Shown here one piece after another: positions 25,001 to 39,015 of a stretch of 64,000 nt of DNA (position 1 is the stretch's first letter; each line of letters begins with the position of its first letter). The notes under the pieces are model-generated. The model worked only from the letters and a program-made list of their open reading frames with translations, made no database searches and had not been told where the DNA came from. The position numbers and the translations under genes were made by a program. Origin of the DNA: Salticus scenicus (lineage: Eukaryota; Arthropoda; Arachnida; Araneae; Salticidae). The stretch spans positions 319,050,244 through 319,114,243 of the forward strand of contig OZ005652.1 of the NCBI GenBank assembly GCA_963930645.1. Direction: 5' to 3'.

Positions 25001-27792
25001 CGAAGCACAACATAATTATAAGAAACAAATAGACAACCTCACTTCGGCTTCATTTTTCAGCAAAAAGCTTTTCTGGGGAGGATCCTCCCCCTTTCTCAAT
25101 TGCAGTAGTGTCTTCTGGCACGGCTCTTTTATAGGATCGCTTATCTTGAAGCAGGCAGCGCCACTGCGGATCTATTTTTATCGACTCGTGGTCATTAACG
25201 GCGCAGTCGTCATTAGCGATTTCAACGCTTTCGCGGAAAAAGGCATATGTGGAATTATTAAAATTAGCTATTTTTTCGACGCTATTAAAATCGATCTTTA
25301 TTTCTTTTTCATTAAATGCTTTGGCTAGCGCGGTATTGGAACGGGCAAATTTTATATCACTTTCGTGCTCTTTAAGGCGGGTTTTAATTTTTCTCTTGGT
25401 GACACTATATAGGAAACTATATAGGTGTCACCAAGAGAAAAATTAAAACCCGCCTTAAAGAGCACGAAAGTGATATAAAATTTGCCCGTTCCAATACCGC
25501 GCTAGCCAAAGCATTTAATGAAAAAGAAATAAAGATCGATTTTAATAGCGTCGAAAAAATAGCTAATTTTAATAATTCCACATATGCCTTTTTCCGCGAA
25601 AGCGTTGAAATCGCTAATGACGACTGCGCCGTTAATGACCACGAGTCGATAAAAATAGATCCGCAGTGGCGCTGCCTGCTTCAAGATAAGCGATCCTATA
25701 AAAGAGCCGTGCCAGAAGACACTACTGCAATTGAGAAAGGGGGAGGATCCTCCCCAGAAAAGCTTTTTGCTGAAAAATGAAGCCGAAGTGAGGTTGGATA
25801 AAACTCTTTTTCTTTATTAAAATTGTTGTTGGAGTGAAAATACATGCAAAGACACAAGAAAGAAAAATTTTTTTTGGATTTAATAGAGATTGGCCTTGGT
25901 CTTGCTGATCAAATTTGGCGACCAATTTTAGTGAAAAAAAAATAGTTTAGACTTGCTAGAATTGAAAGTTCTTTCTTAAACAGAGTTGACTAGTTTCTTT
26001 TTTTTTTTTTTAATAAGTAGAAACCCAGTGGCAGAAACACCGCGATGCGGCGATATAGTCGCGGACACAGAAAAACGGCTTGCGGACAGTTTTTGTCTAC
26101 ACTGATAAAAAAAATTTGTCTACAACTTTCGGATAACAATTCACTTATAAAAATTTCTGTATCAAAACTAAAACTTTTATTATTTATAATTAGTATTTAT
26201 ATTGTGTTGTGTCAAACATTGCTATAAAATATTTAATTGAATGAGATGAATTGAATGAATACACACACAATTGTTTACACTATATTGTTCTGTAGTAAAA
26301 TTGTATTTGTGTATTGCTGCACGAGATCACCGCTGATGTCAAATTTTAAAGGTAAATAAGAAAAGAAATAAAATGCGAATATTTCGCACAGGTTTGCTAG
26401 TATCAAATATTTTAAGTTTGTTCTTCTATTAATAATGCTATGATCAGTAATGAACACCCTCCATACATACATACACACACACACACACTTTTCAGAATCC
26501 TATATTCTCATTCTACAATTAATTATTTTAATAAATTGTCAGAAATGACAACAGCTTATGTCTTCTATTATTTCAATCTAATGTGATTTATGTTACATTT
26601 AGGCATCAATATGAATACACACACAAAAAAAAATTGATAAAAATTGAGTTATTTGGAAATAATATTTACAAATTTTAAGTTTTTGTTTAAAACAAGCTTA
26701 TGCTTTGTTATCATTCTGCAAATATACATTTCTTGGAGTATTAATTTCAGTAACAATTAAATTAAACTGTTAAAAGTTATGCTATTTATTTTAATCTAAA
26801 GCAAGCAATAACGTATTTTAACTACAAATTTTTCTTCATGAAACTAACATTTTTACATTAATTTAGTTAAAATAATGTTAGTTTTATAAAATTCCATATT
26901 AAGAATAAGGATATTCAATTTCAATGTTAAAAAATTGTCAATATTAAGAAATGAGGGAAAATATTTTTAGTACAATTGTAACAAAGTATTTCAGTTCTAT
27001 GAATGGTAAGTACACATTTTTATTGTAACCTTCAGTTATTTTCTTCAGCAAGGTATATTCCAGATAATTAAGATTAAGATATTTCCACATAAACTTTCTA
27101 TCTGCAACACACAGAGCTAGAATAAAGTTATTTTACATTTCTAAATATTTTTCTGCTAACAATTTTATGTGTTTCTATTTCATACCAAATCCTAATCTAT
27201 TTACATAATGATTTTTTTTTTTTTTTTCCCTCTCTCTCTTCTAGACAATTGTTAATTTATAAATGTATCAACCTAACTATTTTAAGTTTTGTTATGATTT
27301 TTCATCAAAATAAATCATTCAAATTTTAAATCATCTACATTTTTTTTATTACTATTATTGTTGTTGTATTTGTCACTCCTTCCTTTAATCAGGGGAAAAA
27401 ACTGAATAACTCACAGCACTGTTTAAATTTCCTTTTTGGGTGATATATATATTTTTTTCTTTTAAATATTTTAAAGCTATACAAAGAAAACTTCAATTTA
27501 AAGATAAAAATGTCCTACACTTTATATTTTGTCTGGATCTAGCATTATAGTTTAAAACAAAATTCACATGAGACTCATAACTTTGTAAAACTCATAATTG
27601 GGTAAAACTTATAACATTTCAAAATGTGAAGCATTAATTGCATATTTATCTTTATGAATGGAACCTGCTTTTATTATTTATTATATGACTTTTGATTAAA
27701 CTAACACCTGATTAAATTCTTGATTAAATTCCTTGATCTTTAAATATTGGCCATTCACTGACAACCACTTGATACTAAACAATAACATATAA

Positions 27793-27833
<41 letters not shown>

Positions 27834-30800
27834 TTAAACATAGATAAACTACTATGTTGAATGTATATCATCATAAAATAAGGCTGATGCTTTTTGAGGT
27901 ACATTTTTATAGATAATGTAAATTTTAGTCCTTTAAATAATTTAATATATAAAAAAGTTTATCTCACAAAATGCTACTGAAATTTTACAAACAAAATTTC
28001 CCTTTGTAAATGTGCAAATTTCATTCAAGTTTAAATGAACAATTATGTAAAATTGTTAATAAAAAAAAGAAACCAGCATCACACAATATTATACTTATTT
28101 GTAATTGTGTCTTTATGAGAAAAGATCAATTAGTTTAACATCAGCCAATATTGTAGTACTTTAAATTGAAAACTGAAAACCAAACTTACTGAAACACATA
28201 TTTCCAACAATTGGGACTGTGACTTCCAAGTTCAAGACCTCTGCTAAGAATAACATCCATACTCAAAATATGTGACTCATGCAAACGTAAACTTCTTCCT
28301 CGCCCAGACAGCAAAGATCTTTTCAAGTGCTGTCGTCCCTCACTTTTTGATGAAAGAGGAAATAAGGCATCTTCTGTCAAAGGGCAAGATGCAACAGCGA
28401 GCTGGGCAAACACTGCACTACAACTTGCTTGCAAACCTAAAATATTTTAGATAAAATAAAAGTAAAACTCGTAAGTCTTGTAAGTTAACAGGAACTCAGT
28501 ATCAAAGCTTTACAAATTAAGCTCATTCACAAAACGTTAAAAAATGTCGCAAAGTAAACTCAACATTAGCGCTTCTCTTCGTGCAGTGGCTGCGGTACCC
28601 AAATAAAAGCTGTGAAAAACCCACCCCTATTGTGCTTTCTTTAAAAATGTTATCTCTTATAGTTTTAATATAAACAAGAATTAATTCTAGCCCTAAATGA
28701 ACATTATAGATGTAATTATTAGCGTACATTTGACTTTAAATACAAAATATGTTAGATGTTAGCTAATAAACAATCACATTATTATTAGTTAACATCTAAC
28801 ATATTTTGTATTTAAAGTCAAATATATGCTAATAACTTCAAGTAAATAATCACATCTATAATGTTCACTTAGAGCTAGAATTAATTTGTGTAGAATATAA
28901 TTTTTAAAATCGATCTTCTAATGTTGTAAATTGTATTGTAAATACGAAAAAATTCATGTATTAGTAATTTAAGAAGGAAATGTTATATGTGCAATTTTCA
29001 CAATTCAAATTTTGGAAAAGGAATTGCTTATAAAAGATGACCTTATCATTCTCTCTTTTATTAAAAAAAGCATTATGTCATGTTCCATAAAATCAATCAG
29101 ACGCAGACGAAACCATTCGCAAAAATTTTATCTTCTAAACGAAATATATTTGTAATCGCTTGATAACCAAATCTATAACTAAAATAACATTTAGGAATGA
29201 TAAAATAACATTTAGGAATGAACAAATATAATAAACACTAACTTGTTCAAACCTCATAACAAATCAAACAACCGAATACAAAATTCCATAGATTACCCTC
29301 TTGATCCGTAATGAATGAAAATTCAAGAGATTAAGATTTCAATAATTCAATTCTTCAATTCAATATTTTATAAATTGTAAGAAGTATTCAAAAAATAATT
29401 TTTAAGAATTGATTAAAAATATATTACTTATCTTAAAATATGGGAAAATATGCGAAATATGAATATTCTAAAAATACATAAATTTTTTCATTTAGATGTG
29501 CATTTATTCAAACGCAGTTCTATTTTAATTTTAAATATGGAGCATTGCGCGAGTAAACAAATTCTATTCGAGCATGCACAGTTTCAGCCTGAGTAGTTCA
29601 GGTACCTCCAACACGAGATGGCTTTGCCATCGATCAGTGACGTAACTATGATGTAACCATGACGCAACCATGACATAGAACGCTACCCATTGCTCCATTG
29701 TAGTGAATATGCTTACTTTGTAAAGCTTTGCTCAGTATATCAAAAACTTCACGATTTATTTAAAATGTTAATGCATAAAGAATACACATAATTCTTAAAC
29801 ATTCAGAATTTTATTAGAATTCAGTTAGAATACTTGTTAGAATGTTAAGTGTTTTTACATGTATTGGCAAAATCTTAGTCATGTAAATGAAATCTTCAAA
29901 TACGTTTAAACTAAGTTTCATTTCTTTTCTTTTTTCTTTAAAATGCTAAGATTTTGTAAATTTTAAATATTACATTTCTGCTCTATTTCTGCCCTAATAA
30001 TTTTGTATTTTTGAAAGTATCCACAATTGATTCCTCACCTTCAAAAACCTAATACAGTCAAATCTTGTTAAAGTGAATCTCAAGGGGAATAAGAAATTTG
30101 TTCATGTTATCAGCAGTTCATACCATCAGTAACTCAGAAGCTAATCTTTATTTTGATGGGAATTGTGGAAACAGTTCATGTTAAAAGTAATTTACATTAA
30201 GCATGTTCACGTTATCAAGGTTCGACTGTAACACAAATTTTTAAGACTGTATCTCTATTCTTATCTGCACTCCTAATAATTTTACACTTTTGAAAATATC
30301 TACAACCAATCCCCCCTCCCCCCCCCCCCCCCCGGGAAAAAAAAAAAAAAAAAAAAAAAAAAAACTTGATAATACCAATTTTTAAAGCTTTACCTCTATT
30401 TAAAAATTTTGTACTGTCTACCCCCATCTGCCCCTAGTAATAATACACGTTCAAAAGTATCTGCAATAGATTCTTCACCCCACAAAATCTACTAATACCA
30501 ATTTTCAAGCCTTTATTTTTCTCTATTTTAAAATGTGTTTTCTTTTTTCTTCTTCTTTACTTCTTATTTTTGCAGGTTCCTTTTGCATAATGATCTGCAC
30601 TCAGGGCAGCAATTTCATCAGGAACAGCTGAATGTGGTGTTATTTGCTTGCCTCTATTGGCAACAACCCAAATGCAGCCAAACGACAACTCAGCTCTCTA
30701 CAAAACACACAGCTGGATCCGAGTTAGATGATTACGATGATGGAATGGAGCTGTTAGTTCAGAATGGATATGTGCTTTTATTTAAAGATGGAAAAGATGT

Positions 30801-33800
30801 ATAATTTTAACACTAAACCTACTGATACTTCATGTATACCTATTCCTACCACAGCGGGTCAAGTGACCTGTCTTTAAAATGTTATATATATATATATAAT
30901 ACTATGTATAGCAAAAATATATTATTTAGCACAATTTTGTACATGAAACATGGACGATGTGATGATGTTATTTGCAAGAAATTCTGACGAAAAGTTTAAA
31001 ATGGGTCATTTGACCCATCGTAGTAGGTTTAGTGTTAAGATGATTTTTAGCTCATTAGATAATATACTATAATAGTATGAGATGATAAATGAAATGATTA
31101 TTTCATTTAATTATATATATTATCAGAATAACCTTATTTAAGCTTCTTTAGTTTTACCATAGTACTTTCGGAATTTCTGTGGTACTATAGTGGGAGCTTT
31201 CTCTTTGACTGCCCTCTTTTGAGCTGTGCTCTAAAAGGCAATACAAGTTTTGATCAATGTTTTGCGTTGGCTCGTTGCCATTACATGAAGATAAGTTACT
31301 TAAAATTTCTATTGTTTCCCAGTGAAGTGTGTATGTTTGATTGTTAAAATTTGCTAATTTGAAAACTTTTCCGAAGTCTAGTGGTTTCTACAAGAAACTT
31401 CATGTGTATATGAAATTCCTTTCAAAAAAGCAGATAATTCTACAAGTATTTAGTTATATTGGAATGACTAAATGAAAAATTAAAAATAGAATAAAGGAAC
31501 ATATTTTGGACATAAAATTTGATAAATTAACCACAGCACTTAGTAAAACAACTCAACTGAAAATATTAAAATGGACTTCGAAAAAGTTTAAAATTATCAA
31601 ATTTTTAAGCATACACACTTCATCGGGAAACTAGAAATTTTAAGTAATTTATCTTCATATAATGACAACTAGCCAATGCAAAACATCGATCAAAACTGGC
31701 GTCGCCTTTTAGAGCACAGTTCAAAAGAAGACAGTCAAAGAGAAAGATCCCACTACAGTGCCACAGAAGAAGGGAAAGGCCCCTCCTGAAAGTACTAAGG
31801 TAAAACTAAAGAAGCTTAGCTAAGGTTATTCTAATATATATAGTTATAAAGCTTCTTTCATGTTTTCAATGTAACTGTCCTAATGTCTTACAAAAAGTCC
31901 CTGGGTTTTAAATATCACGTGATTATTTGAACTGAGTGTTTGATTGACTGCATAAAACCAATATATATTTTTATATATTTATTGAAAAATAAACTTACCA
32001 AGAGTATTACATAGCTTAGCTGCAATTTGTAAACCATCTAAACTTTCTGCTATAGCATCTTTGGTTCTTCTATGTTCTTCTTTGGCTCCTTCTGTTCCAA
32101 GAAGAAATCCTATAGTACTAGATATCCCACAAGAATTTGTTCCATTTAACAAAACAGAAAGAACGTCTAAGACAGTCTCCCAGCAACATGTTAAAATTCT
32201 TCGACTAAATTTTTTGCCTGAAAAAAATAACATCTATAAGTTAACAACTAAAAGTTTTGAAATTATTTTTTTTATTTTAAAAAAATCTGGTGTGAAACAA
32301 CCACATGAATTTCATTACCTGCTATTCCATGAATTATATGCACTTTTTAGAAATAATGAGACCAGAAGGCATAAAATTGACCTAACAAAGACATCTAAAA
32401 ATTTTCTGGTAAGAAAAAGCTGATACACTTGTAAAGACATAAAATAGAGTTTATAAAGCAAGTTCTTTAAAAAAAAAATTCGGTAGAACTATTTTTTGAA
32501 ACACTAACTTCCGAGGTCTAAAACAGACCTACCTAATCAGGATGACTATTAGTTTTCCTGTAATAACCATGAAATATATGAGAAAGGATATCTAAAATGC
32601 ATTTATGTATCAATTTTCCAAAAAAAAAAAAAAAAAAACATTTGAGTTGTTTTCAAGATACTGACTTTTACCAAAACTTGGCATACTCAATTGTTGACCA
32701 GAAAATAACAATTACATCAAAAGAATATCTAACAAGCGGTTAATATGGTGAGTTTGAAAAAAATCCGTACAGCCATTTTTATAGGAATGCACTCACAAGG
32801 CCTGAAATTGAGCTATTTATACAGAATGCCTATCAATTTTCCTGAACTAATGAATTAATTCCCATGAATGGAGATCTATAATAGAATGATTGTATAGCAA
32901 CTTTGAAGAAAATCATAAGAGCCTTTTTTGAGATATGGACTTGGTGGTCTCATTTTCAGTTTCCAATGTGCCACTTACAGTTTACGAATTTTCACCAAAT
33001 GTTGGGAAAAATCATCTGTACACTAGACATGTCTCAATTCTGAAGTTTTGTAATTCTATAATTAGTTTGGGAAATAAGATTGCCAGAAAATTCCTCATAT
33101 ACATACACACCCCGTGGCAGAAACACGGCGACAATGTCGCAGAAACAGAAATGCTCTTGCAGAAAGATTTTACTGAAGTCAAATAAATTTTGACATTGTG
33201 TTTAAAAAAAAAAAAAAAGAAAAAAAGAAAGAGAGAGAGAGAAAGAAAGAAAGAAACTCAAAGAATGGTTTATAAACTGTTCTGCAGAACAAATTTTCGT
33301 TTCTGCAGATACAATCGCCTCAATCCCGAATAAGGAGAGGAGATAAAGCAGATGTAACTCACTTGGGGTAGCTTTGATACGGCATGCATTAGCGATTCGT
33401 GATGCGGTGATATGATTCGGTGTATCGACTCTTTTCACTGGTAACCTCTTCACATCGGAACTTCATTTTCGTGTCTTGAAACTTTGTTTTCGCGCCGCGC
33501 TTGCCGTTCTTGTCGTGTGTATTTATTGTATTGCAAAAAGATGTTTTTTCGAGTGAATGTGGCTTTGCGACCATTTTCCATATCACATTTCATGCATTTT
33601 CAGATTCATGCATAACAGAATATCTGCATCCAGTGATTTTTTTTTTTTTTTTTTTTTTTTAATAAGTGCGTGATTGCTGCTGTACCGATTTTCATACATT
33701 TTCTGATTTACGCACGACAAATTAGTTTTATCTAGTGATTTTTTTTTCTTTAATGCATGCGAAGCGAGCATACGTGCGTAGTAGTAAATACACGTAAATT

Positions 33801-36800
33801 TTTAAAAGCTGCATTAATTTTAATGTTGGGTTCAAACTATGCAATACATTTCACAAATATATACAGAAATAAAACTACGGGGAATTTGCAACGTCTGTAG
33901 TTATACGCAAAATAAATAATGAAGCTAAATGCTTACAAATAATAACAGGAGACTTGGTGTTGGAATATTAAAACCCGAAAAAACTACTACGTCAGAAACG
34001 CCAAAGAAAAATATTTGAGATGCATACTGTGATGTAAATACATCACCTCTTGTTTAATTCCTATACCAAAATACATCGTTTTGCAGACATCTCATCGCAG
34101 CCGTTCGTTCCTGGCTCAACGCACCCTGTAAAGTTTGCTTCCCGCGACACTTGTCAACGGGAGAATCTGCGATTGTTTCTCTTGCGTGCGCGAAGTGTTC
34201 ATTGGTTACCTTTGCGGTCCGATTAACGAATCAAAATCGCGTATCCGTGATTTTAGGTGTGCGGACCTGTTTTTTCTTTAGGAGCAATTTTTAAAATTTG
34301 AAAATCAGTTCAGTTGGTGTTCCACCTTGGTGCAGAGAAGAATGGTCGGGCGCTTGCGTCCGTGCATTATATTTTACCGTTATTTTTTTATATGTGGTCC
34401 TACACCCTGATACATTTTTAAATCTTTTCCATCGAAAGATTTTTTATTATTAACGGTTATTATGACTTGAAACTAAATTGTAAAAATGACCGGAGATGAT
34501 TTTTTTTAAAAAATATTTTTGTGAATTATCTTGCATTGATTTCTTTTAAAGAAAACTGGCTATGTTATTACAGATTTGAGATTTGTAATGGTTATACACA
34601 TTCTACACTCTGGAAAATAAAGAAGCCAATTAATAAATACCTTTAAATTAGCACAATTGAATGCTGCCTTTCTTTTTTCAAGACTGGGTATGTTTTACTT
34701 TAAATCTTTATTCTGAATTTTAAAATATCTTATAAATAAAAACAATAAAATAAAAATTGAATCTATCTTATACTTGGTATGTATCCATGTATGATCAGAT
34801 CAAAGCCTTAGGGTTCACTCATCACTGTTTTCATACGATCACAATTTGTTAACATCTTTTGTTTTGTATTAAGTGCAGCCCCTAGTCATCTTTATTAAAT
34901 AAAATTAAGATAAGTCTCTATTCAAGAGCAGGTAGTATATAAAGTACCACCACATATGGTGCCGATCGTAAAAATCAAAGATTGCATGAGGTACATTGCC
35001 AGTTTTGGTCTGAAAGTGCTTTATTTAAGAAATTATTAGAAAGATGTATATTTTTGTTATTATTCATATTTTCATAGCCATAAGGGCAGTAATTATTGAA
35101 AGTAGTACTGTTTGTATGGGTGAAATTTTATTTTAAAATGCCTATTAGCCATTTCATTAATAATAGTAATAATAATAAAATGAAATAGTTAAATAAGAAT
35201 TCATATATTTTTTCAAAAACATACTTTTGAAAAGTGTTTTTTTTTTTTCAAAAAAAAAAAATTCCATAGTGACATATTGAACTAAGTATTATAATCTAGT
35301 CTGTTGAATGTATTTAAACAAATAGTTTATCAAGAATAATAATTAAAAGCTTACTTTCACATTTGAAGTGTAATATATTGGTATGTATTTCTGGATTATA
35401 TAGGGTATTATTCATTTGCAAAATAAAAATACTGTTTTGGTTTAGAATTAATGCCAAGATAATAGAGAGAGAATATTTTGAAAATAGGCTGTATGATATT
35501 TTTGTATTTGAAGGAATAACATGTTATAATTTATTATGTTTGGGAGTTTGCTATCACTTCTAAAAAATATACATAATAAGATGAGTCAACTTCAGTTAAT
35601 ATGAAAATTTGTTATGAAATATAATAAGATTTTAAAGTAGATAAGTATGTCTGCTTGATTTTTTAAAAATATATGACTATGCATTAACCTTTTTTATTTT
35701 GTCTCTGCAAAATTTTGACAATTTTTTCTTAAAATCATGAATGCTGAAAAATCTTATTGTCTTAAATTCACAGTAACACCATTTAATGGTGATCCAGATC
35801 TTTTGGATTTTTTTATTGAACAGGTGCAGACTAAAATAGATTTTTTTACATGGCATCCTAAACAGGCCCTTATTTTTATTAAATCTAAACTTTGCGACAG
35901 AGCTTTAAAATTTTATACATCGTCAATCCCATGCCAAAGAGCCAAGTCTCCTGATGAATTATTTCAGATTTTACGTAAGAATTTTAAAGGTGAAACAGAA
36001 CAGAGTGTAGCATTACAATATAATGCCATTAAATTTGATGGTTTGGAGAATATCCGAAACTTTGCTAATCGGCTCCAACATCTTGTTTATAAGAGGTTTC
36101 CAAAATTTCCACAAGAATCAATGGACCAACTACTCATTGCAAAATTAACGGATACACTCACCCCTGATTATAAATTACATCTTTTAACGAGAAAGTGTAA
36201 TAATTTTGAGGAAATGGTTGACAATCTGGCTACATATCAGGAGGTTGTTCAATCAGGTGAATCTTTGGCTGTTTCCCAGCCATCATTTTCAAATATAAAT
36301 CATTGCATGACTGCTGAAATTGCACAGCACAATGCCTCGGATCGGGACTCCCAGCTGCATCATCTTGAATTAAATTCAGATCGGCCCTCACGGTCTGATG
36401 GTCATAAACCGACATGTCAGTGGTGTTCTCGGGTTGGACACACTGCCCGGTTTTGTTACAAATTAAAAGATTATCAGGGTGGCAGAAGATTTGACACAGA
36501 TCGACAGGGATTCAGATCATGTCGAAAAAATAAAATTAGATCCAAATATAACCGTAAACATTCTCCTTCGGATGGACACTATATAAAGTACCACCACACA
36601 TACAGCTGTTTCGGTAGCCTTAAGCGTACCGTCTTCAGTGCAAAAAGAATTCTGAATCTGGTGAAGTGCTCGTATATATAGGAGAGGGACCAAATTTAGT
36701 TCAACCAATAGGATTACGGAAAAGGTGGGAAGTGTGGCCAATAGGAATTTAGAAATGTGTAGCTGTGTAAACAGTAGAAAAATTAAGAAAATGTGGACTG

Positions 36801-38982
36801 AATGTAAAATTTCCAACAATCTGACAAATAGGGAACAGCAAAATCACAATTTACAAAGTTTTTAAAATTTTTATAGATATGAAAAGCTTCAAAGTAATCG
36901 AGTTCATGAATGGATTTTGGTCTGCAAATTATTTTAGCAGAATTAAATTTAAAATTATGATTTTCCTCCCAGCAATGTTTAGAAATAGCCGATTTATTGG
37001 TTTCTTGTTTGCAGACGTAATTCATATGTTCTTTTAGACGAAATTTAAGACTGCGTTTAGTTTGGCCAATATATGATAAACCAAACTGACAGGAAATACT
37101 ATAAATGCCCCAAGAATTATGCATATCAATGGGATCTTTTAACTGAGAAAAGGTGAGTTTATTGGAAGGCGAAAATATTATTTTACAATCATATTGTTTG
37201 AGAATTTTAGCTATGGTCTGACTGGTTTTAGGAAAATAGGGTAAAACAATACTGATATGAGAAGAGACTGATTTAGTACACGAAATACGAGGGAGTTGTA
37301 ATTTTTGGATAGCTTTGTCTATAATGGAAGGATCATAACCTCTGTCAATTGCAATGGCTTTCAGGTATTTAATTTCAGATTTTAATAAAATAAGATTTGA
37401 ACAAATATTAAGGGCACGGTTTACAAAAGTATAGAAAGCAACCATTTTTTGGTTAGTTGGTTGACATGAACGCGCATGGGGAGGAAGGGAGATTGTAAAA
37501 TTTTTACGATAGATGGTGGCTGAAAATCCATTTAGAGTGCGAGAGACGAGGGTATCAAGAAATGGAAGGGAGCCATTATTTTCTATTTCATATGTAAACT
37601 GGATATTACTGTCAATTGAATTTAAAGTTTCTAAGACATGGTCAATATTGTGACGAGATATGTCGATAAGCGTGGAGGTGTCGTCAACGTAACGGGTCCA
37701 AAAATGGAAAAGATATCGACACCTTCACGCGACACCTATACGATATATAATTCTTTAATGTCAAATAATATTTTTTAGATTTCAAATACACATCTTAATG
37801 CTTTTTGTATAGGATAATATAAAAAATGAATCTTGTGTATTAGAATGTTATCTTGCATCTTTCTAATAATCTCAAAAACTATAAATGTTGTAAATTATTT
37901 ATATTTCATTATAATAATCAGTATTCTATATTAATTTTTACTTTTAATTTTGAGTTCTGTATTAAATTTTATGTTGTTTGGTTTGCACCTTATGAAATAA
38001 GTGCATTTGTGTATTTAAATATAGATATTTAGTATAAAAAAAAGTAATGAAATTTTAAAAGTATTTGTAACATTTGTTTAATTTAGACATTTCGTGATTT
38101 AAATGCCTTAAAAAAAATGTAGATTATTTTTTATGTGTTACTGCATTTTATGGTTTGAATTCATTGAATATTTTATAAACAATATTGTATATTAATGTGA
38201 ACAAAAAATCTGAAGCAATTAAGATCAATACATTTAATTTCACCTTTCTTAAGAAAAAAAAAAAAAAAGTATTTTCTTGCAATAGTGCAGATATATGCAT
38301 TTGTGCCTAGTTAAAATATAATTACATTGGTTATACTGAATATTATTTACTATTTAAAAATAATGTATTTTGAATTTGTAAATGTTAACTTCACAAACTA
38401 TTCCTGCAGAAAGATTTTGGTGTTCATGAAGCTTGTCGCAGAAAGCATAATAAATTTCTGCCACAGGGCATACACACACACTGACCAATTTCCAAAAATT
38501 ACTTTTTTGGCCTCAGGAGACTTTAAAACATGTAAATCAGGTAAAAACTCAATATGAAATTTTTGGTCTAGTCCAACAAAATGCAAGCAACCCTTTTTTT
38601 AGTTCTTTTTTCTCAGTTGGCAGACAGTAAATATCAACCGAATTTGATAATTCAATCTAACATTCTTTAATAGAGAAAAAATGCATTTTTTACTTTAATT
38701 ATTTTAAAACAATCATTTTTCTATCATTTTTATTTATTTTTTTTTTTTAATGTCTGGTAGGTTTTTTTTTTTTTTTTTTTTCTTCTGTATCTGTAATTAT
38801 TCAATCCATTTCTTTGTTACTATATTCAAAAGCCTCAATTTTCCTCACTTTAACAACACATTCAAATATACAGATAAATTTACAAGTTTTTTTTAGCGAT
38901 TTTATGACTAAACCTAAAAAATATCACATAATTTGACTTAAACATTTAATAAAAATGAAAAAGTATCAATCAAATAAGTTTG

Positions 38983-39015
<33 letters not shown>

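Larger units (their letters stand above)
25034..25796. repeat. Near-perfect 379/380-bp inverted repeat of Penelope 3' ends
   Basis: Arms 25034-25412 and 25417-25796 are reverse complements apart from one extra G near the centre; the spacer is 4 bases. Each arm is the C-terminal part of a Penelope-like GIY-YIG ORF reading outward, with both copies truncated at the same YIG codon. DNA here is visibly richer in G+C than its surroundings. Confidence 0.93.
34028..36598 (+). mobile_element. gypsy-like LTR retrotransposon with large internal deletion
   Basis: 5' LTR, primer-binding-like site, 5' leader and gag are followed directly by only the last 19 bases of the 3' LTR (TATATAAAGTACCACCACA, 36580-36598). 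Five-base duplication CATAC flanks the element at 34023-34027 and 36599-36603, confirming both borders. Pol and nearly all of the 3' LTR are deleted. Confidence 0.88.
36599..37733 (-). mobile_element. Penelope-like element, 5'-truncated at RT motif C
   Basis: Minus-strand element cut off just before the YVDD motif. It contains the rest of the ORF and a 3' region with a hammerhead ribozyme. Its last part continues on the other side of the LTR element from 34027 leftward for an undefined distance ('tgcatctcaaatattttt...' on the minus strand). Confidence 0.85.
33110..38468. mobile_element. hAT-like insertion with 8-bp target duplication CATACACA
   Basis: The left end CCCCGTGGCAGAAAC and the inverse of the right end CCCTGTGGCAGAAAT form terminal inverted repeats. 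CATACACA flanks both sides (33102-33109, 38469-38476), though it lies in a CA-rich stretch and could be partly chance. It sits within the HINE-like copy that starts at 32284 and resumes after it. Original cargo is not readable; most of the length is later insertions (Penelope and LTR elements). Confidence 0.65.

Noticed and set aside
25680..25796. Hammerhead in the 25-kb Penelope palindrome
   Set aside because: A GGGGAGGATCCTCCCC stem and nearby GAAA exist, but core boxes and the NUH site cannot be placed consistently.
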